DNA of 64,000 bases, taken from contig NC_044917.1 of the NCBI RefSeq assembly GCF_003576645.1, positions 22,455,477 to 22,519,476 on the forward strand. Reading direction: 5' to 3'. Origin of the DNA: Ipomoea triloba (lineage: Eukaryota; Streptophyta; Magnoliopsida; Solanales; Convolvulaceae). Positions 41,763-52,200 of this stretch are shown here, piece by piece (the stretch's first letter is position 1; every line of letters starts with the position of its first letter). Position numbers and translations under genes: made by a program. The notes under the pieces were generated by a model. That model was not told the origin of the DNA, did not search any database, and was given only the letters and a program-made list of their open reading frames with translations.

Positions 41763-42089
41763 ATGAGTAGTAAATTTAGAGCAGGAAAACTTATTAAAAC
41801 ACTTGATAGAGCAATAAAAATTAATAAAGAAGCCTTAGTAGAAATAAAAAGGACTCATGAAATTCTTAAGGAAATACACAACAAGAATCAAGAAAAATAT
41901 TACAAAATAATCCATAATTTTTCCCAAGAAATAAAGGAAACTAATACAGACATTACAAAGATAGAAGCAAATCTAAGAGAAGAAACTGAACAAATAAATC
42001 AATCCGCTCGACAAATAGAAGTTATTGAAATACAAATTACAAGGTTAGAAACCATGAGGTATAGGATATTAACTAATTTATTTACATAA
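41763..42089 (+). CDS. Viral 108-residue coiled-coil ORF at the right end
   Basis: Lys/Glu/Ile-rich, predicted helical (L-I-K-T-L-D-R-A-I-K-I-N, then heptads to the end). Follows the previous ORF after 4 bp. Viral-type composition ends with it, so the right integration junction is near 42.09 kb. Function unknown. Confidence 0.5.
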   Translation: MSSKFRAGKLIKTLDRAIKINKEALVEIKRTHEILKEIHNKNQEKYYKIIHNFSQEIKETNTDITKIEANLREETEQINQSARQIEVIEIQITRLETMRYRILTNLFT

Positions 42090-42410
42090 TCCATAAAAAA
42101 GAAATTAAAAAGAAATTCCTTATACTCCTACAAATTCTAACTAGCCTCCCACCCCGAAATTCCCCTTTGGAAAACAAAATACCAACTTCTACCTCAGAAT
42201 TGTTTTTCTTCACTTTTAAGAAGTCAAATTCTATGGAAAATATTTTCCATCCATCCAACCAAACAACATAATAACACATTTTTCTCAACTTTTTGGAAAA
42301 GATTTTCCATTCAACCAAACATGCCATAAATGAGTATTATATTATTTTTTTCGTATCAAATTTGTTCGGAAGATGTTTTAATAATTATATGTCATGTAAT
42401 GAACATTATA
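42090..42410. other. Right flank of the viral locus
   Basis: AT-rich noncoding sequence. It contains ATTTTCCAT...CCAACCAAACA and a near copy (about 42240-42330), perhaps a small MITE remnant. No gene visible. Confidence 0.35.
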
Positions 42411-42973
42411 GAGAAAATACCAATTTTGATCCCACGTCTATTAACAAAATGACAATTTTAGTCCACATGTTTAATTTCTATCAATTTTGGTCCTATGACT
42501 ATTTTTTAATACCAATTTTCATCCACAACTATTGTTTTAGTGCCAAAATTCATCGCGTCGGTCACCCAACCGTTTAAAACGTGCAAAAAATCTAAAATTG
42601 TAAGGATATTTTTGTTTTTCTTTAACTCAATATCCCAATTTGAGCATGAATAAATGGATTTAAGTCCTAAGATCGATCAAGATTCGCAATTTTCTCTTCA
42701 TTTTACCTTAATTTGAGGAGGAAAACTATGAATTGTGATCGATCTTAGGACTTAAATCTCTTTATTCATGCTCAAATTGGGATATTGAGTTGAAAAAGAT
42801 GAAAATATCTTTACAAATTTTAGATTTTGGCACGTTTTAAACGGATGAGTGGCCGGTGCGATGAATTTTGACACTAAAACATTAGTCGTGGGACCAAAAT
42901 TGGTAGAAACTAAACATGTGGACTAAAATTGTTATTTTGCTAATAGTCGTGGGACTAAAATTGGTATTTGCTC
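42411..42973. mobile_element. Mutator-like foldback MITE with 10-bp target duplication
   Basis: 563 bp. GAACATTATA flanks both ends (42401-42410 and 42974-42983). The left arm GAGAAAATACCAATTTTGAT mirrors the right end ...ACTAAAATTGGTATTTGCTC, and inverted homology continues to the centre (AGTCCTAAGATCGATCA against TGATCGATCTTAGGACT). Long inverted arms and a 9-11-bp duplication are Mutator-like features. Confidence 0.85.
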
Positions 42974-43149
42974 GAACATTATATAATGATTTTTATAGGA
43001 AAAGTAATATGATTCTTAAACGAAATAAAGAGTAAATCTACGCAAAAAGGGATCAAACATTATGATTTAATGAATGCATCGAAATAAAAGAACAGAAAAA
43101 AAAGAAAAAAGAAAAAAAAGAACAAAAATAAAATAGCAAGCGATCTGCG

Positions 43150-44329
43150 AGAGAGAACTGAAAAGGATCAAAATTTAAATTTCACAAAGTTTGGGGAGCA
43201 AAACTTAGCATTTAGCCATGAGAATATCACAAATCCCGAGGCCGCAGCATCTATTCTATTGCTAAGAAAAGTCATTGGATGTTCCTTCCATCTGCTCTCA
43301 AAGTTTCCAAGCACAGCGCAGGCCCTCAGGTATTTTTAAATTTTTTATTTCATTTTTCATTCCCTAATTTTTGTTTTATTTCTCCTCTTTTTCCTCCTTG
43401 AATTGCTCTCAAAGTTTTCTTCTGGCATTCCATGGTGATCACAGCAGAAAGTTTTGTCAAAATTTTTTGAAAAAAAAAAAGCAAAAAATAATAATAATAT
43501 AGTACTCCTCCGTAAAAGAAACGCAACTTTTTCGGGAAAGCTTCAACAAGTAGATCCACTGTGTAATTAAATATGCCAATGCAGTTTGTTTAATCTATTA
43601 CTTTTGGTTGTTTAATCTATTACTTTTGGTTGTTTAATTTGTTTAATCTATAACTTTTGGCTCTTTAAAAATCAAAGCTTGAACTTTGCCATTACTTTAT
43701 CCCAATGCCAGCAAGGTTTTTTTGCCTTTTAGGCTGATCTTGGGTTTATGCTTCGTGATTATTTTAATTTTCATCTGATTATTTGTTATCTGGATTTGGG
43801 TGATGAATGAAAGTTAAAAGAAGGGCGAAATGAATATTTTCCAGGGTTTGCTTGGGTATTTGTTGTCTAGATTTGGTAGGCTTCAGAAAAGGAAAATATT
43901 AAGATACATTATTTGCTCTTTTAAATCTTGAGATGAGCTTTGTTCTGTCTTTGTTTCAATAGGAAAAAGGTACTTTATGATGTTATCTATTTGTTTTTTG
44001 TGGTCTGCTTTAGCAAGTTAAATCCATACTTGTGTATTACTTTATTATGATCTTGGCTTCTTCTTTTAAGTTGTCATTTTCTATATTGGTGATTCTATTA
44101 GATTATAACAAGCTTTATATGCAGTTCTGATTTTGTCTTGGGGCTATGCTCTGAATTGATGTACTTTGTTTTGTTTTGTTTTGTTTGGAGAGTGGGGTGG
44201 GGGGTCAATGTGACTAATTAACCAATTATCATAGACTTTTTTGATAAACCTTGTATTCTATGGCATTCTGAGTTTGATTCTATTGTTTCTTTTGTTGTGA
44301 AGCCTTTCACCATCTGTGAGTGAGTGGAC
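43150..44329 (+). promoter_or_regulatory. IPK2 upstream region with probable 5'UTR intron
   Basis: A CCCTCAG|GTATTTTT donor at about 43330 and TTTCTTTTGTTGTGAAG acceptor at about 44301 would define a T-rich intron of about 970 bp ending 28 bp before the start codon. Leader introns are common in plant genes. No transcript evidence. Confidence 0.45.
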
Positions 44330-45226
44330 ATGCTTAAGGTCCCTGAACATCAAGTTGCAGGACATCAAGCTGGGAATGGGAGGCTTGGACCCCTTGTAGA
44401 TGATTCCGGGTTTTTCTACAAGCCTTTGCAGAGCGGTGACCGTGGGTCCCACGAGGTTGCATTTTATACATCCTTTTTTTCGAACGCTAGGATCCCGGAT
44501 CACATATCCAAGTTCTTCCCAAAATTCCATGGCACCCAGCTTCTGGAGGCATCCGATGGCTCTGGCTTGTTACCTCATCTAGTTTTGGAAGATCTCACTC
44601 TTGGTCGAGCCAATCCGTCGATAATGGACATTAAGATTGGTTCAAGGACCTGGCCCCCACAGGAATCCGAGGACTACATCAATAAATGCTTGCAAAAGGA
44701 TAGAGAAACATCTAGCATTACCTTAGGTTTCAGGTTATCGGGCTTGCAAGTCTATGGGAGCAAAGAAACAGGGTATTGGAAGCCTGGAAGGAAATCTGTT
44801 CAAAACCTTTCTGCAGCTGAAATCAGGTCAATTCTAAAAAAGTTTGTTTCTTCAAACACATTGGATGGTATGGATTTGAAGCCGGATTGCTCCTTTGCAT
44901 CAACTGTTTACGGTGGATCCAATGGAATTTTGTCGCAGTTGCTGGATCTGAAAGCTTGGTTTGAGGATCAAACCATTTTCCATTTCTACTCGTGCTCAAT
45001 TCTAATGATGTTCGATAAAGAACTCGCATTACAAGAAAACAGCCCGGGTGCAGTTATCAAGCTGATTGATTTCGCTCACGTTGTGGAAGGTGGAGGGGTC
45101 ATTGATCATAATTTCCTCGGTGGGCTTTGCTCGTTGATAAAGTTCATTTCCGAGATTCTTACAACACCTGATGAGCATATTAATGAAGTTTCTTCAAATG
45201 ATGCTAAGAACAGTGTTCCTGCTTGA
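44330..45226 (+). CDS. IPK2: Inositol polyphosphate multikinase (IPK2-type)
   Basis: 298 residues, intronless. It phosphorylates inositol trisphosphate and tetrakisphosphate (6-/3-kinase) on the path to InsP5/InsP6, in nucleus and cytosol. Seen: the family catalytic motif P-S-I-M-D-I-K-I-G (P96-x3-D100-x-K102-x-G104), the S-C-S-I-L block near 221-225, and I-D-F-A-H near 246-250, followed by D-H-N-F-L-G-G-L. Length matches Arabidopsis IPK2 proteins (about 286-300). I chose the second ATG because M-L-K-V-P-E-H-Q-V-A-G-H is the conserved plant start; the first ATG at 44324 adds only two residues. No lesion seen; the gene looks functional. Confidence 0.95.
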   Translation: MLKVPEHQVAGHQAGNGRLGPLVDDSGFFYKPLQSGDRGSHEVAFYTSFFSNARIPDHISKFFPKFHGTQLLEASDGSGLLPHLVLEDLTLGRANPSIMDIKIGSRTWPPQESEDYINKCLQKDRETSSITLGFRLSGLQVYGSKETGYWKPGRKSVQNLSAAEIRSILKKFVSSNTLDGMDLKPDCSFASTVYGGSNGILSQLLDLKAWFEDQTIFHFYSCSILMMFDKELALQENSPGAVIKLIDFAHVVEGGGVIDHNFLGGLCSLIKFISEILTTPDEHINEVSSNDAKNSVPA

Positions 45227-45579
45227 CTCAAACTCACTAATGAAATCTTTTAGTAGCCAAGTAGATTGCTAATCCTTTTATTCTGCTATTTTATCAATTG
45301 ATGATTGAAGAAGTTTGAACTTCATGAATAATGGTGTCCTGCCATTAATTAAATAAAGTAACAGAAGATCCATCCTGCTAATTGGGACAAGGTTGGACTT
45401 AAATTTTCTGTTTGTACTCTTGCTTCCAAGAACAATCTGAACACTATTAAGTTTCTCATTTCCACTTTCTTTTGGCTTCTAAATGTCATTCTTGCTTGGC
45501 AGATATGGTAAATAGCAGATCTTACATTGTATTTTAACTTGTCCAATGGTATACTTTGAATGGTCATGAAGCATACTAA
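45227..45579 (+). other. IPK2 3' flank
   Basis: AT-rich, with AATTAAATAAAG at about 45347 as a possible polyadenylation region. No other gene visible before the MITE. Confidence 0.4.
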
Positions 45580-45880
45580 GGGTGTGGTTGGTTGGTGGAT
45601 TTAGACATAAGGTATGGATATCAAAGTGATTGTTACTGTTTAGTTGATTGGTTTTAGAATACTTACTATGGGTTTGGAATATCTCATTAATTGGAAAACC
45701 CATACCCTAATGAAATAAGGGTTTCATTTCCCTTCCTCCTTTCTTCCTCAACTATTAATAATCATTCTCATTCCACCATACTACCAAACATGCAAAATAC
45801 TTTCACCAAAACCCATTACCCTTACCAAGTATTTGATACGCATACCGATTCTGTTTCTCATGTGCGAACCAAACACACCC
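45580..45880. mobile_element. Tourist-like MITE, second copy
   Basis: 301 bp, starts GGGTGTGGTTGG and ends CCAAACACACCC with TAA on both sides (45577-45579, 45881-45883). It is the same family as 2609-2917 but inverted: the interior frames of both would read N-H-S-H-S-T-x-L-P-N-M on opposite strands. Confidence 0.9.
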
Positions 45881-46369
45881 TAATTATTTCCTCCGTAGTT
45901 AACGAGACTTGACTGGAGTTATTTTTAATTCAATATATAAACAATGAAGAAAGAGTTAGTTTGACCAATGAATAATAAACAGAGAGACAAAATGAGATAA
46001 AAGGGGTAATATTTTCCATCTACTTTTGCACATTAAAATTTAAAATCTTTAATAGTCAAAATCAATTTGAGTTCAAGATTAAATAAAATAAAAATGAGTT
46101 AAAACAAGCTGTCCCAAACTTTACTTGCAAGACTAGCCAAAAAAAAAGAGTCCAAAATCCCTGCATTTGAACAATATTATTGGGAATTCTACATTGAGAA
46201 AAACATGTCCATAGGATAGAACAAGGACATCCTGCCTTCTAGAGAAGAGCAGCTCATCTTTCTTTCTAAGCATTGTGTTTCTTTCAAGCTTCAGCAAAAT
46301 CCACTTAGGAATTTAGTGAAGTGGACTCCAAGCTTTAAATTATTACTTCACAACTATGCATACTTCAGA

Positions 46370-46390
46370 ACCTTTATATATATGCTACCT
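46370..46390 (+). promoter_or_regulatory. Candidate TATA box of the germin-like gene
   Basis: CCTTTATATATATGC lies about 90 bp upstream of the start codon at 46465, a normal spacing for a plant TATA box and short leader. Confidence 0.5.
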
Positions 46391-46464
46391 CATCTGGTAG
46401 AGTAGATGAGTGTAATTGCACACACTTGAATTTGTCTGTTCAGAAAACATATATAGAAAATACT

Positions 46465-47175
46465 ATGAGGGCCTCTGTTTTGTTTGGCATTGTCTTGATA
46501 CTATGTGCATGCATTTGCAGCAAACTTATATGGGCAAAGGATGCAGATAATCTCCAGGATACCTGCCCAGCAGACACGGCTCGCAAAAACATCTTCGTAA
46601 ATGGTTTTCCGTGCAAGAATCCAGCTGAGGTTATAGCTTCGGATTTCAAAAGTTCACTTTTGAGCAAGAAAGGCGACACGGACAACTTCCTGGGGTCTTC
46701 GACAAATATACTCACTGCTGCAAAGTTCCCGGGGCTCAACACTCTGGGCTTATCGGTTGCAAGGACGGACTTTGAAGTGGATGGCCTGGTGTTGCCTCAT
46801 TCTAACCCGAGGGCTTCTGAGATGGTGTTTGTCAGCTCAGGCAGGGTGGTTGCCGGGTTCGTTGACACCAAAGGTAGAGTGTTCCAAAAGATTCTCAACG
46901 AAGGTGATGTTTTCGTGTTCCCTAGAGGGCTTCTGCACTATTTCTATAACATTGGCTTCGAGTTTGCCACGGTTTTCTCTGTTCTGAGCAGCCAGAACCC
47001 GGGCGTTGTGGGCATCTCGGATGCCCAGTTCACACCTGATAATGATTCAGATTCCATGAAAATGCTGATCAAGAAATTGAAGTCTCTTTCGAACTTGGAT
47101 GTTGACCGGATTGATAACGCAACATTGCTTTCCTATGGCGACCTTCCCAGCAACCCATGGCATCTGCAAATTTGA
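46465..47175 (+). CDS. GLP: Germin-like protein (secreted cupin)
   Basis: 236 residues from the ATG at 46465; an upstream in-frame ATG at 46426 would put 13 polar residues before the signal peptide, so I reject it. Residues 1-24 form a hydrophobic signal peptide. Two N-terminal Cys (D-T-C-P and F-P-C-K) fit the germin disulfide. Cupin box 1 reads P-H-S-N-P-R-A-S-E (H112, N114, E119), box 2 P-R-G-L-L-H-Y-F-Y-N (H158). Germins bind Mn with three His and one Glu; here the second box-1 His is Asn. D-N-A-T is a possible glycosylation site near the end. Secreted apoplastic protein; enzymatic activity (oxalate oxidase or SOD) is doubtful. Confidence 0.9.
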   Translation: MRASVLFGIVLILCACICSKLIWAKDADNLQDTCPADTARKNIFVNGFPCKNPAEVIASDFKSSLLSKKGDTDNFLGSSTNILTAAKFPGLNTLGLSVARTDFEVDGLVLPHSNPRASEMVFVSSGRVVAGFVDTKGRVFQKILNEGDVFVFPRGLLHYFYNIGFEFATVFSVLSSQNPGVVGISDAQFTPDNDSDSMKMLIKKLKSLSNLDVDRIDNATLLSYGDLPSNPWHLQI

Positions 47176-47739
47176 AGCTACTTCAGTGATATCTGGCTGA
47201 TTGGTTACTGAATTTATATATTATGGGGAATTCCAAACACCACATTTCAAATAAAATCTTCTCTTTCCTTTTCTAGTTACAATGTTTATCAAGTTATACA
47301 TCACAATACTGAGTAATATATTAATGAATGCTTTCAACTCTAACAAATAAAGCACCTTTAGGGAATTATTCTTGACAGAAAAAAAATGTTGGGTGTGGGC
47401 AAAAAATTAAAGCAAATAAGATATTTTCTTTCAGCAGCAATTGATTGTGACTTGTGAGTAGAATTATTCAAACTCTGATCTCCTATTTTAGTTATCACAC
47501 GATACACCTGAGCTAAATAGAACATATCAGCATGGTATAAACTTTACAAATGCAAGAATAATCGGCAAGACTAGGAACTGATCAAACTATATTCCACTAC
47601 CTAATTCTTCGAGATACACAAATGAATTCATAATCTATTTAGAAATCAGGAAAGCAAACTCTTTCCCATGATTTATGCAGCTCCAACTTCAAATTATGTC
47701 ACATTCTATTATTCTATTTTAGGCTTTTACTTGAGATGG
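47176..47739. other. Intergenic stretch after the germin-like gene
   Basis: AT-rich, no coding signal. AATAAAATC at about 47250 and AATAAAGC at about 47346 are possible polyadenylation signals of the germin-like gene. Confidence 0.4.
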
Positions 47740-48324
47740 AGCATATCGCTGAAGATAAAAAAAATTGATGTTGCTAGTTTCTATATGGTGGGGCAAGCAT
47801 TGTCGTGGTTCCAGTGGATGCATAAGAACCAACAATTGTCCTCCTGGGGGTCGTTCACCACTGCCCTTGAATAGCGTTTTGGGCCATCGTCTTACGTGAA
47901 CCACCATGCGACTCTTTTCAAGTTAACACAGAGAACCTCGGTGGCAGCTTACCAATTCGAGTTTGAATCCGTGAGCAATCGGGTTACTGACCTTCACCCT
48001 GCAGCGATGTTGGACTGCTTCATATTAGACCTGAAGCCGGTGATACAAAATGAGCTGGCCATTCACAAACCCGCCACCTTGTCTGACGCTATTGTGCTGG
48101 CCAAGTTAGTGGAAGACCGGTTCCGTGACCCCAGGGTCCAACAACCCAAACTCATCTCGTGGAGACTGACTGAGACGGAAACCGCCAATCCCCATCCTCC
48201 TCGCTGGGTAGACTCAGCTCCCCTATTGCCACTTCCACTGCCCCCTAGCCAGGGTAATCCCTCCCAAACGCCATTGCCCATCCGGAGGTTGACATCAGCA
48301 GAACTCCACGCTCGCCGAGCCTAG
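47740..48324 (+). pseudogene. Chromovirus gag
   Basis: Starts mid-domain (V-G-Q-A-L-S-W-F-Q-W-M) and continues past TAG at about 47872 in the same frame: R-F-G-P-S-S-Y-V-N-H-H-A-T-L-F-K-L, E-F-E-S-V-S-N-R-V-T-D-L, then a Pro-rich linker. The expected C-F-N-C-D-E knuckle is degraded (G-C-F-N-C-D-E-R-F-W after a TAG near 48322). Confidence 0.8.
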
Positions 48325-48539
48325 GGGTGCTTTAATTGTGATGAAAGATTTTGGCCGGGCCACCGGTGTCAAACGAAACCTTTCTTGTTGCTTTTGGCTG
48401 ATGACCCAGACGATGGTGGCGCTGACAGTGCGACCTTCGAGGCATGTGACAAAGATATCGATGCTGAATGTGACGACACGATGGCGGAACCTGTACGCGA
48501 AATCTCATTGCATGCCTTGGAAGGGACCTAAGGTCCCCG

Positions 48540-48920
48540 CACATTCCGGTTAGCCGCCAACATTAAAGGCGAGACTTTGCTGTACTGATTGATACCGACA
48601 ACTCCCACAACTACATTCAACCACGTTTGGCGAATTACCTACATCTTGCGGTGGATAACACGACCAGCTTCCCAATGGCAGTTGGGAACGAAGAACGCAT
48701 TTAGAGCAAGGGAACATGCAAAAGCGTTCTCTTCACAATGCAGGGCGCACCATTTGAGGCGGACTTCCATGTGTTAGAGTTCTCAAGCGCCAATGCGGTT
48801 CTAGGAGTGCAATGGCTGGAAGGTCTTGGGCGAGTTGTTACGGACCACAAAGCTTTGACCATGGAGTTTGAGCACCAAGGGAGACTGGTAAAGCTTGTGA
48901 GGACCTAGACGCCTCTGGCT
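48540..48920 (+). pseudogene. Chromovirus protease remnant
   Basis: I-D-T-D-N-S-H-N-Y-I-Q near 48588 stands for the usual I-D-T/S-G-S-T-H-N-F-I retropepsin site; the Gly after D-T is lost. V-L-G-V-Q-W-L near 48800 matches the second retropepsin signature (L-G-x-x-W-L). Several frame changes. Confidence 0.65.
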
Positions 48921-49079
48921 TTTGCAGTTTCTTGTCACTAACTAATCCGCTTACATCACACCAATGCCATTGTTGAAAGCTTTCTAGTCACCTCCACGCC
49001 TACAACCCCAGCAGAAATTAACCCCACCATACAAACCCTCGATAAGTTTCAGGATGTTTTTGACACACCAACCAGACTA

Positions 49080-50431
49080 CTACCCTATAGACCTTTGGAC
49101 CACCGTATTAACCTTCTGCCAAACTCTCAGCCCGTGAACGTAAAGCCATATCCATACCCCCACTTCCAGAAAGACGAAATAGAATGACTGGTACAAGAAA
49201 TGTTGCGCGAACAAGTCATTCAGCCATCCACTAGCCCGTTCTCGTCGTCGGTCTTGTTGGTCCGAAAGAAAGACGGAACATGGAGATTTTGTGTGGACTA
49301 CAAGGCCTTCAATACCATCACCGTTAAAGACCAGTTCCCTATGCTCACGGTGGACGAGTTGCTGGACGAACTACATGGGGCGATCATTTTCTCCAAACTG
49401 GATTTACTTAGTGGGTATTTTCAAATCCGGGTCCATCCACCGGACGTCCCAAAGACTGCGTTTCGTACTTATGAAGAACACTACGAATTTCTTGTAATGC
49501 CTTTCGGACTTACTAATGTGCCCGCGACATTCCAGTCAACCATGAATTCTGTATTCCACCCGTACCTGCGCAAATTTGTTTTGGTGTTTATAGATGACAT
49601 TCTCATCTATAGCCGTTCCCTCGCTGAACATATTCAACATCTCCGGCTAATTTTGGAGATATTTCGGCACCACCGGCTATACGCGAAACTCTCGAAGTGC
49701 AGTTTTGGCCAACAATAGCTTGAGTACTTGGGACACTTAGTGTCGGCCGACGGTGTGTATGTCGATCCAACTAAGATACAGGCCATATTGGATTGGCCCA
49801 CGCCAACAATAGTGACCAGGGTGCGAGGATTTCTCAGGCTTACAGGGTACTACCGGCGATTCGTTAAGGGCTACGCGACTATTGCTGGTCCTCTGACGGA
49901 ATTATTGAAAAAAGGAGGACTCACATGGGGAGCAGCAATAGAGGACTCATTCCAACGACTTAGAAGGGCTATAACCGTCGTCCCAGTCCTTCGGCTACCA
50001 AACTTTGAGATGCCCTTTATGCTAGAAACGATGCTTCTAGAAATGCGGTGGGCACGATCCTCACTCAAGAAGGACACCCAATTGCCTATTTTAGTAGGAA
50101 ACTTCCCCCGCGGTATCGCACAACCTCCGCTTATAGTCGTGAGATGTATGCGATCACGGCGGCTGTTCAGCGTTGGAGACCTTACCTGTTGGGACGAAGC
50201 TTTTCTATTGTGACTGATCACAAGAGTTTAAAACAACTAATAACCCAAGCCATTCAGACTCTGGAGCAACAAAGGTGGCTATCAAAATTGTTGGGTTTTG
50301 AGCTCACCATTGAATACCGGGCAGGTGTTGCAAACGGTGGCCCGGATGCGTTGTCACGGTGGACTAGCGAGGCTGTGGCCAATTTTGATGAGCATTTCAG
50401 TCACAACAATGACCTTTTTGTCCGAAATTAA
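49080..50431 (+). pseudogene. Chromovirus reverse transcriptase and RNase H
   Basis: RT from about 49080 ([42 protein letters not shown] with both catalytic Asp). TAG at 49716-49718 interrupts before [10 protein letters not shown] frameshift near 50040 leads into RNase H ([31 protein letters not shown]). Non-functional. Confidence 0.9.
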
Positions 50432-50525
50432 GGAGGCATTAAGCAAGGTCCCGTTCGCCCAGGATACAATAAAGTCTCTTTACATGGGTGATAAGGTTGA
50501 CTCGGGTTTCTCTTGGTGACACAAC

Positions 50526-51660
50526 GTGCTGTACTTCCACGAAAAAATCTATGTTCCGGCTGCACAAGACTTACGACAACGGATATTGGAAATATTCCAT
50601 GGCTCGTTGTTGGGGGGACATTCGGGCGAACACAAAACCTATAACCGCCTAGCCGTAACCTTCTACTGGCCCACGATGCGTAGAGACACCAAGCAACATG
50701 TTCAACATTATACGATTTGTCAACAAATTAAGCCAGAAAACTTTTTTCCCAAAAGGACTCCTGCAGCCGTTGCCGGTTCCTGCGCAGATTTGGGAAAACA
50801 TCTCCATGGACTTTATCACGGCCTTGCCATTGTCGGGAGGGAAAACAATCGTTTGAGTGATTGTAGATCGACTGTCTAAGTATAGCCATTTTTGTGCTTT
50901 ACCTGACGCTTGACAGCTCCACGGTTGGCCGAATATTTCATCCAAGAATATGTGCGACTTCACGATTTCCCTCGGTCAATTGTGTTCGACCGCTACCCTT
51001 TGTTCATCAGTACATTTTGGAGAGAGTTTTTCCGATTGCAAGGCACCGCCCTAAAACCAAGCACTACTTACCATCCCCAAACCGACGGCCAAACTGAAGT
51101 GATCAATAGGTGTCTTGAGATGTATCTCCGTGCCTATGTAAGTGATAATCCCACTTGTTGGGTGCGCACCCTACCTTGGGCGGAATACTGGTACAACACT
51201 AGCTTACATAGTTCTACGAGTCTCTCCTCCTTCCACGTTGTGACGGACGGTCACCACCACCACTGGTCGGTTATATGAGCGAAAACACCCTTATCTACTC
51301 GCTTCATACTGCTCTCTTGGATAGGGATACTCTGCTAGCCACACTCAAACTCAACTTATAGCGAGCTCGGGAGAGAATGACTATGCAGGCAAATCGTCAT
51401 CGCCGTTACAAGGAATTCCAAGTGGATGACTGGTATACGTTAAACTCTAACCTTATTGACAGAGGGCAGTGGCTCTTCGCAAAAATCACAAATTGGCTCA
51501 ACGTTACTTTGGCCCATATCGAATTTTGGAACGTGTAGGTAAAGTCGCATACCGGTTATCCTTACCCGACAGTGCTTCCATTCACCGGTGTTCCATGTGT
51601 CCCGCCTCAAGTTCTGTCCGAACCCGTCAGGTGCCACGCCGTCTCACCCTCCCTTGACAG
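50526..51660 (+). pseudogene. Chromovirus integrase
   Basis: Zinc finger (G-G-H-S-G-E-H-K-T, F-Y-W-P-T-M) with one Cys of the C-x-x-C pair apparently lost (H-Y-T-I-C-Q-Q). The core is split by stops near 50860-50910. The second catalytic Asp region reads S-I-V-F-D-R-Y-P where S-D-R-D is usual, and P-Q-T-D-G-Q-T-E keeps the Glu. A C-terminal K-L-A-Q-R-Y-F-G-P-Y segment lies at about 51480. Confidence 0.85.
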
Positions 51661-51719
51661 CCGCACAGTTCCCCATCCCATTCCGAATCCTTCGTCATCG
51701 TTATGTGAAGGAACACCAA

Positions 51720-51880
51720 AAAAAAATAAGCAGGTTCTGGTCCAGTGGTCATACTCCACTCCCTTAGAAGCTATATGGGAATACTAGGAGCCGTTTCATG
51801 CGACCTATCCACACATCAGCCTTGAGGACAAGGCTGTCTTTGATGGAGAGGGTAATGTTATGAACTACGTGGAGGACTTG
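51720..51880 (+). pseudogene. Chromodomain remnant
   Basis: V-L-V-Q-W then W-E-Y-stop-E-P-F, Y-P-H-I-S-L-E-D-K-A-V-F-D-G-E-G-N-V. The last part is the typical C-terminal motif of plant chromoviruses that ends next to the 3' LTR. The domain would direct integration into heterochromatin. Confidence 0.75.
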
Positions 51881-52200
51881 CGAACTAAGAGGGTAGTAAA
51901 GCCACCTGTCAAGTTACAAGACTACATATGTGCCTAAGTTTCTGGACTTCTGACAATGTCTCATTCTTCCTTTATTTTATTGTGGTTAGCAATAATGTAG
52001 GCAGCTTTGTAGGGAATGCTACTGTCTATTGTTGTTCATATTCTACGTATAAATAAGCAACAAAGCGTGAAGGGAGATCATCCTGGTTTTGTTAGAGAAC
52101 TCTTCCTCCTGACTCTAGTATCTTTGTCTCCCTCAATTTTCTTTTCCGGAGGCCTTCCATCCTCGAATTTGGAACAAAACCCATAAGAGTAAGCTTGCAT

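Larger units (their letters stand above)
29938..42089 (+). mobile_element. Endogenous pararetrovirus (Caulimoviridae), one rearranged genome equivalent
   Basis: A run of closely packed plus-strand ORFs with very AT-rich codons encodes a 30K-type movement protein, coat protein with zinc knuckle, protease-RT-RNase H, and a transactivator-position protein, followed by a CaMV-35S-like promoter and a leader. ORFs overlap by 1-40 nt or are 3-5 nt apart, as in polycistronic caulimovirids. Separate coat and pol ORFs resemble the Caulimovirus/Soymovirus/Rosadnavirus plan more than badnaviruses; genus is unassigned. It lies between gypsy remains and plant genes, so it is integrated unless the assembly is chimeric. 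A probable false duplication (38435-40866) inflates it; the corrected length is about 9.7 kb. Confidence 0.85.
47740..52080 (+). mobile_element. Decayed chromovirus (Ty3/gypsy), 5' truncated
   Basis: In order on the plus strand: gag, protease remnant, RT, RNase H, integrase, chromodomain remnant, then an LTR-like end (about 51855-52080). The order and chromodomain identify a chromovirus, most like the Reina/Galadriel type of plant elements. The 5' LTR and PBS are missing. Stops and frameshifts occur in every domain. Confidence 0.85.

Noticed and set aside
45349..45912. Small frames around the MITE at 45580-45880
   Set aside because: They coincide with the MITE and are mirrored in the MITE at 2609-2917, so they are element sequence, not genes.
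46440..46742. 100-residue minus-strand frame over the germin-like gene
   Set aside because: It is the antisense shadow of an intact secreted cupin gene.
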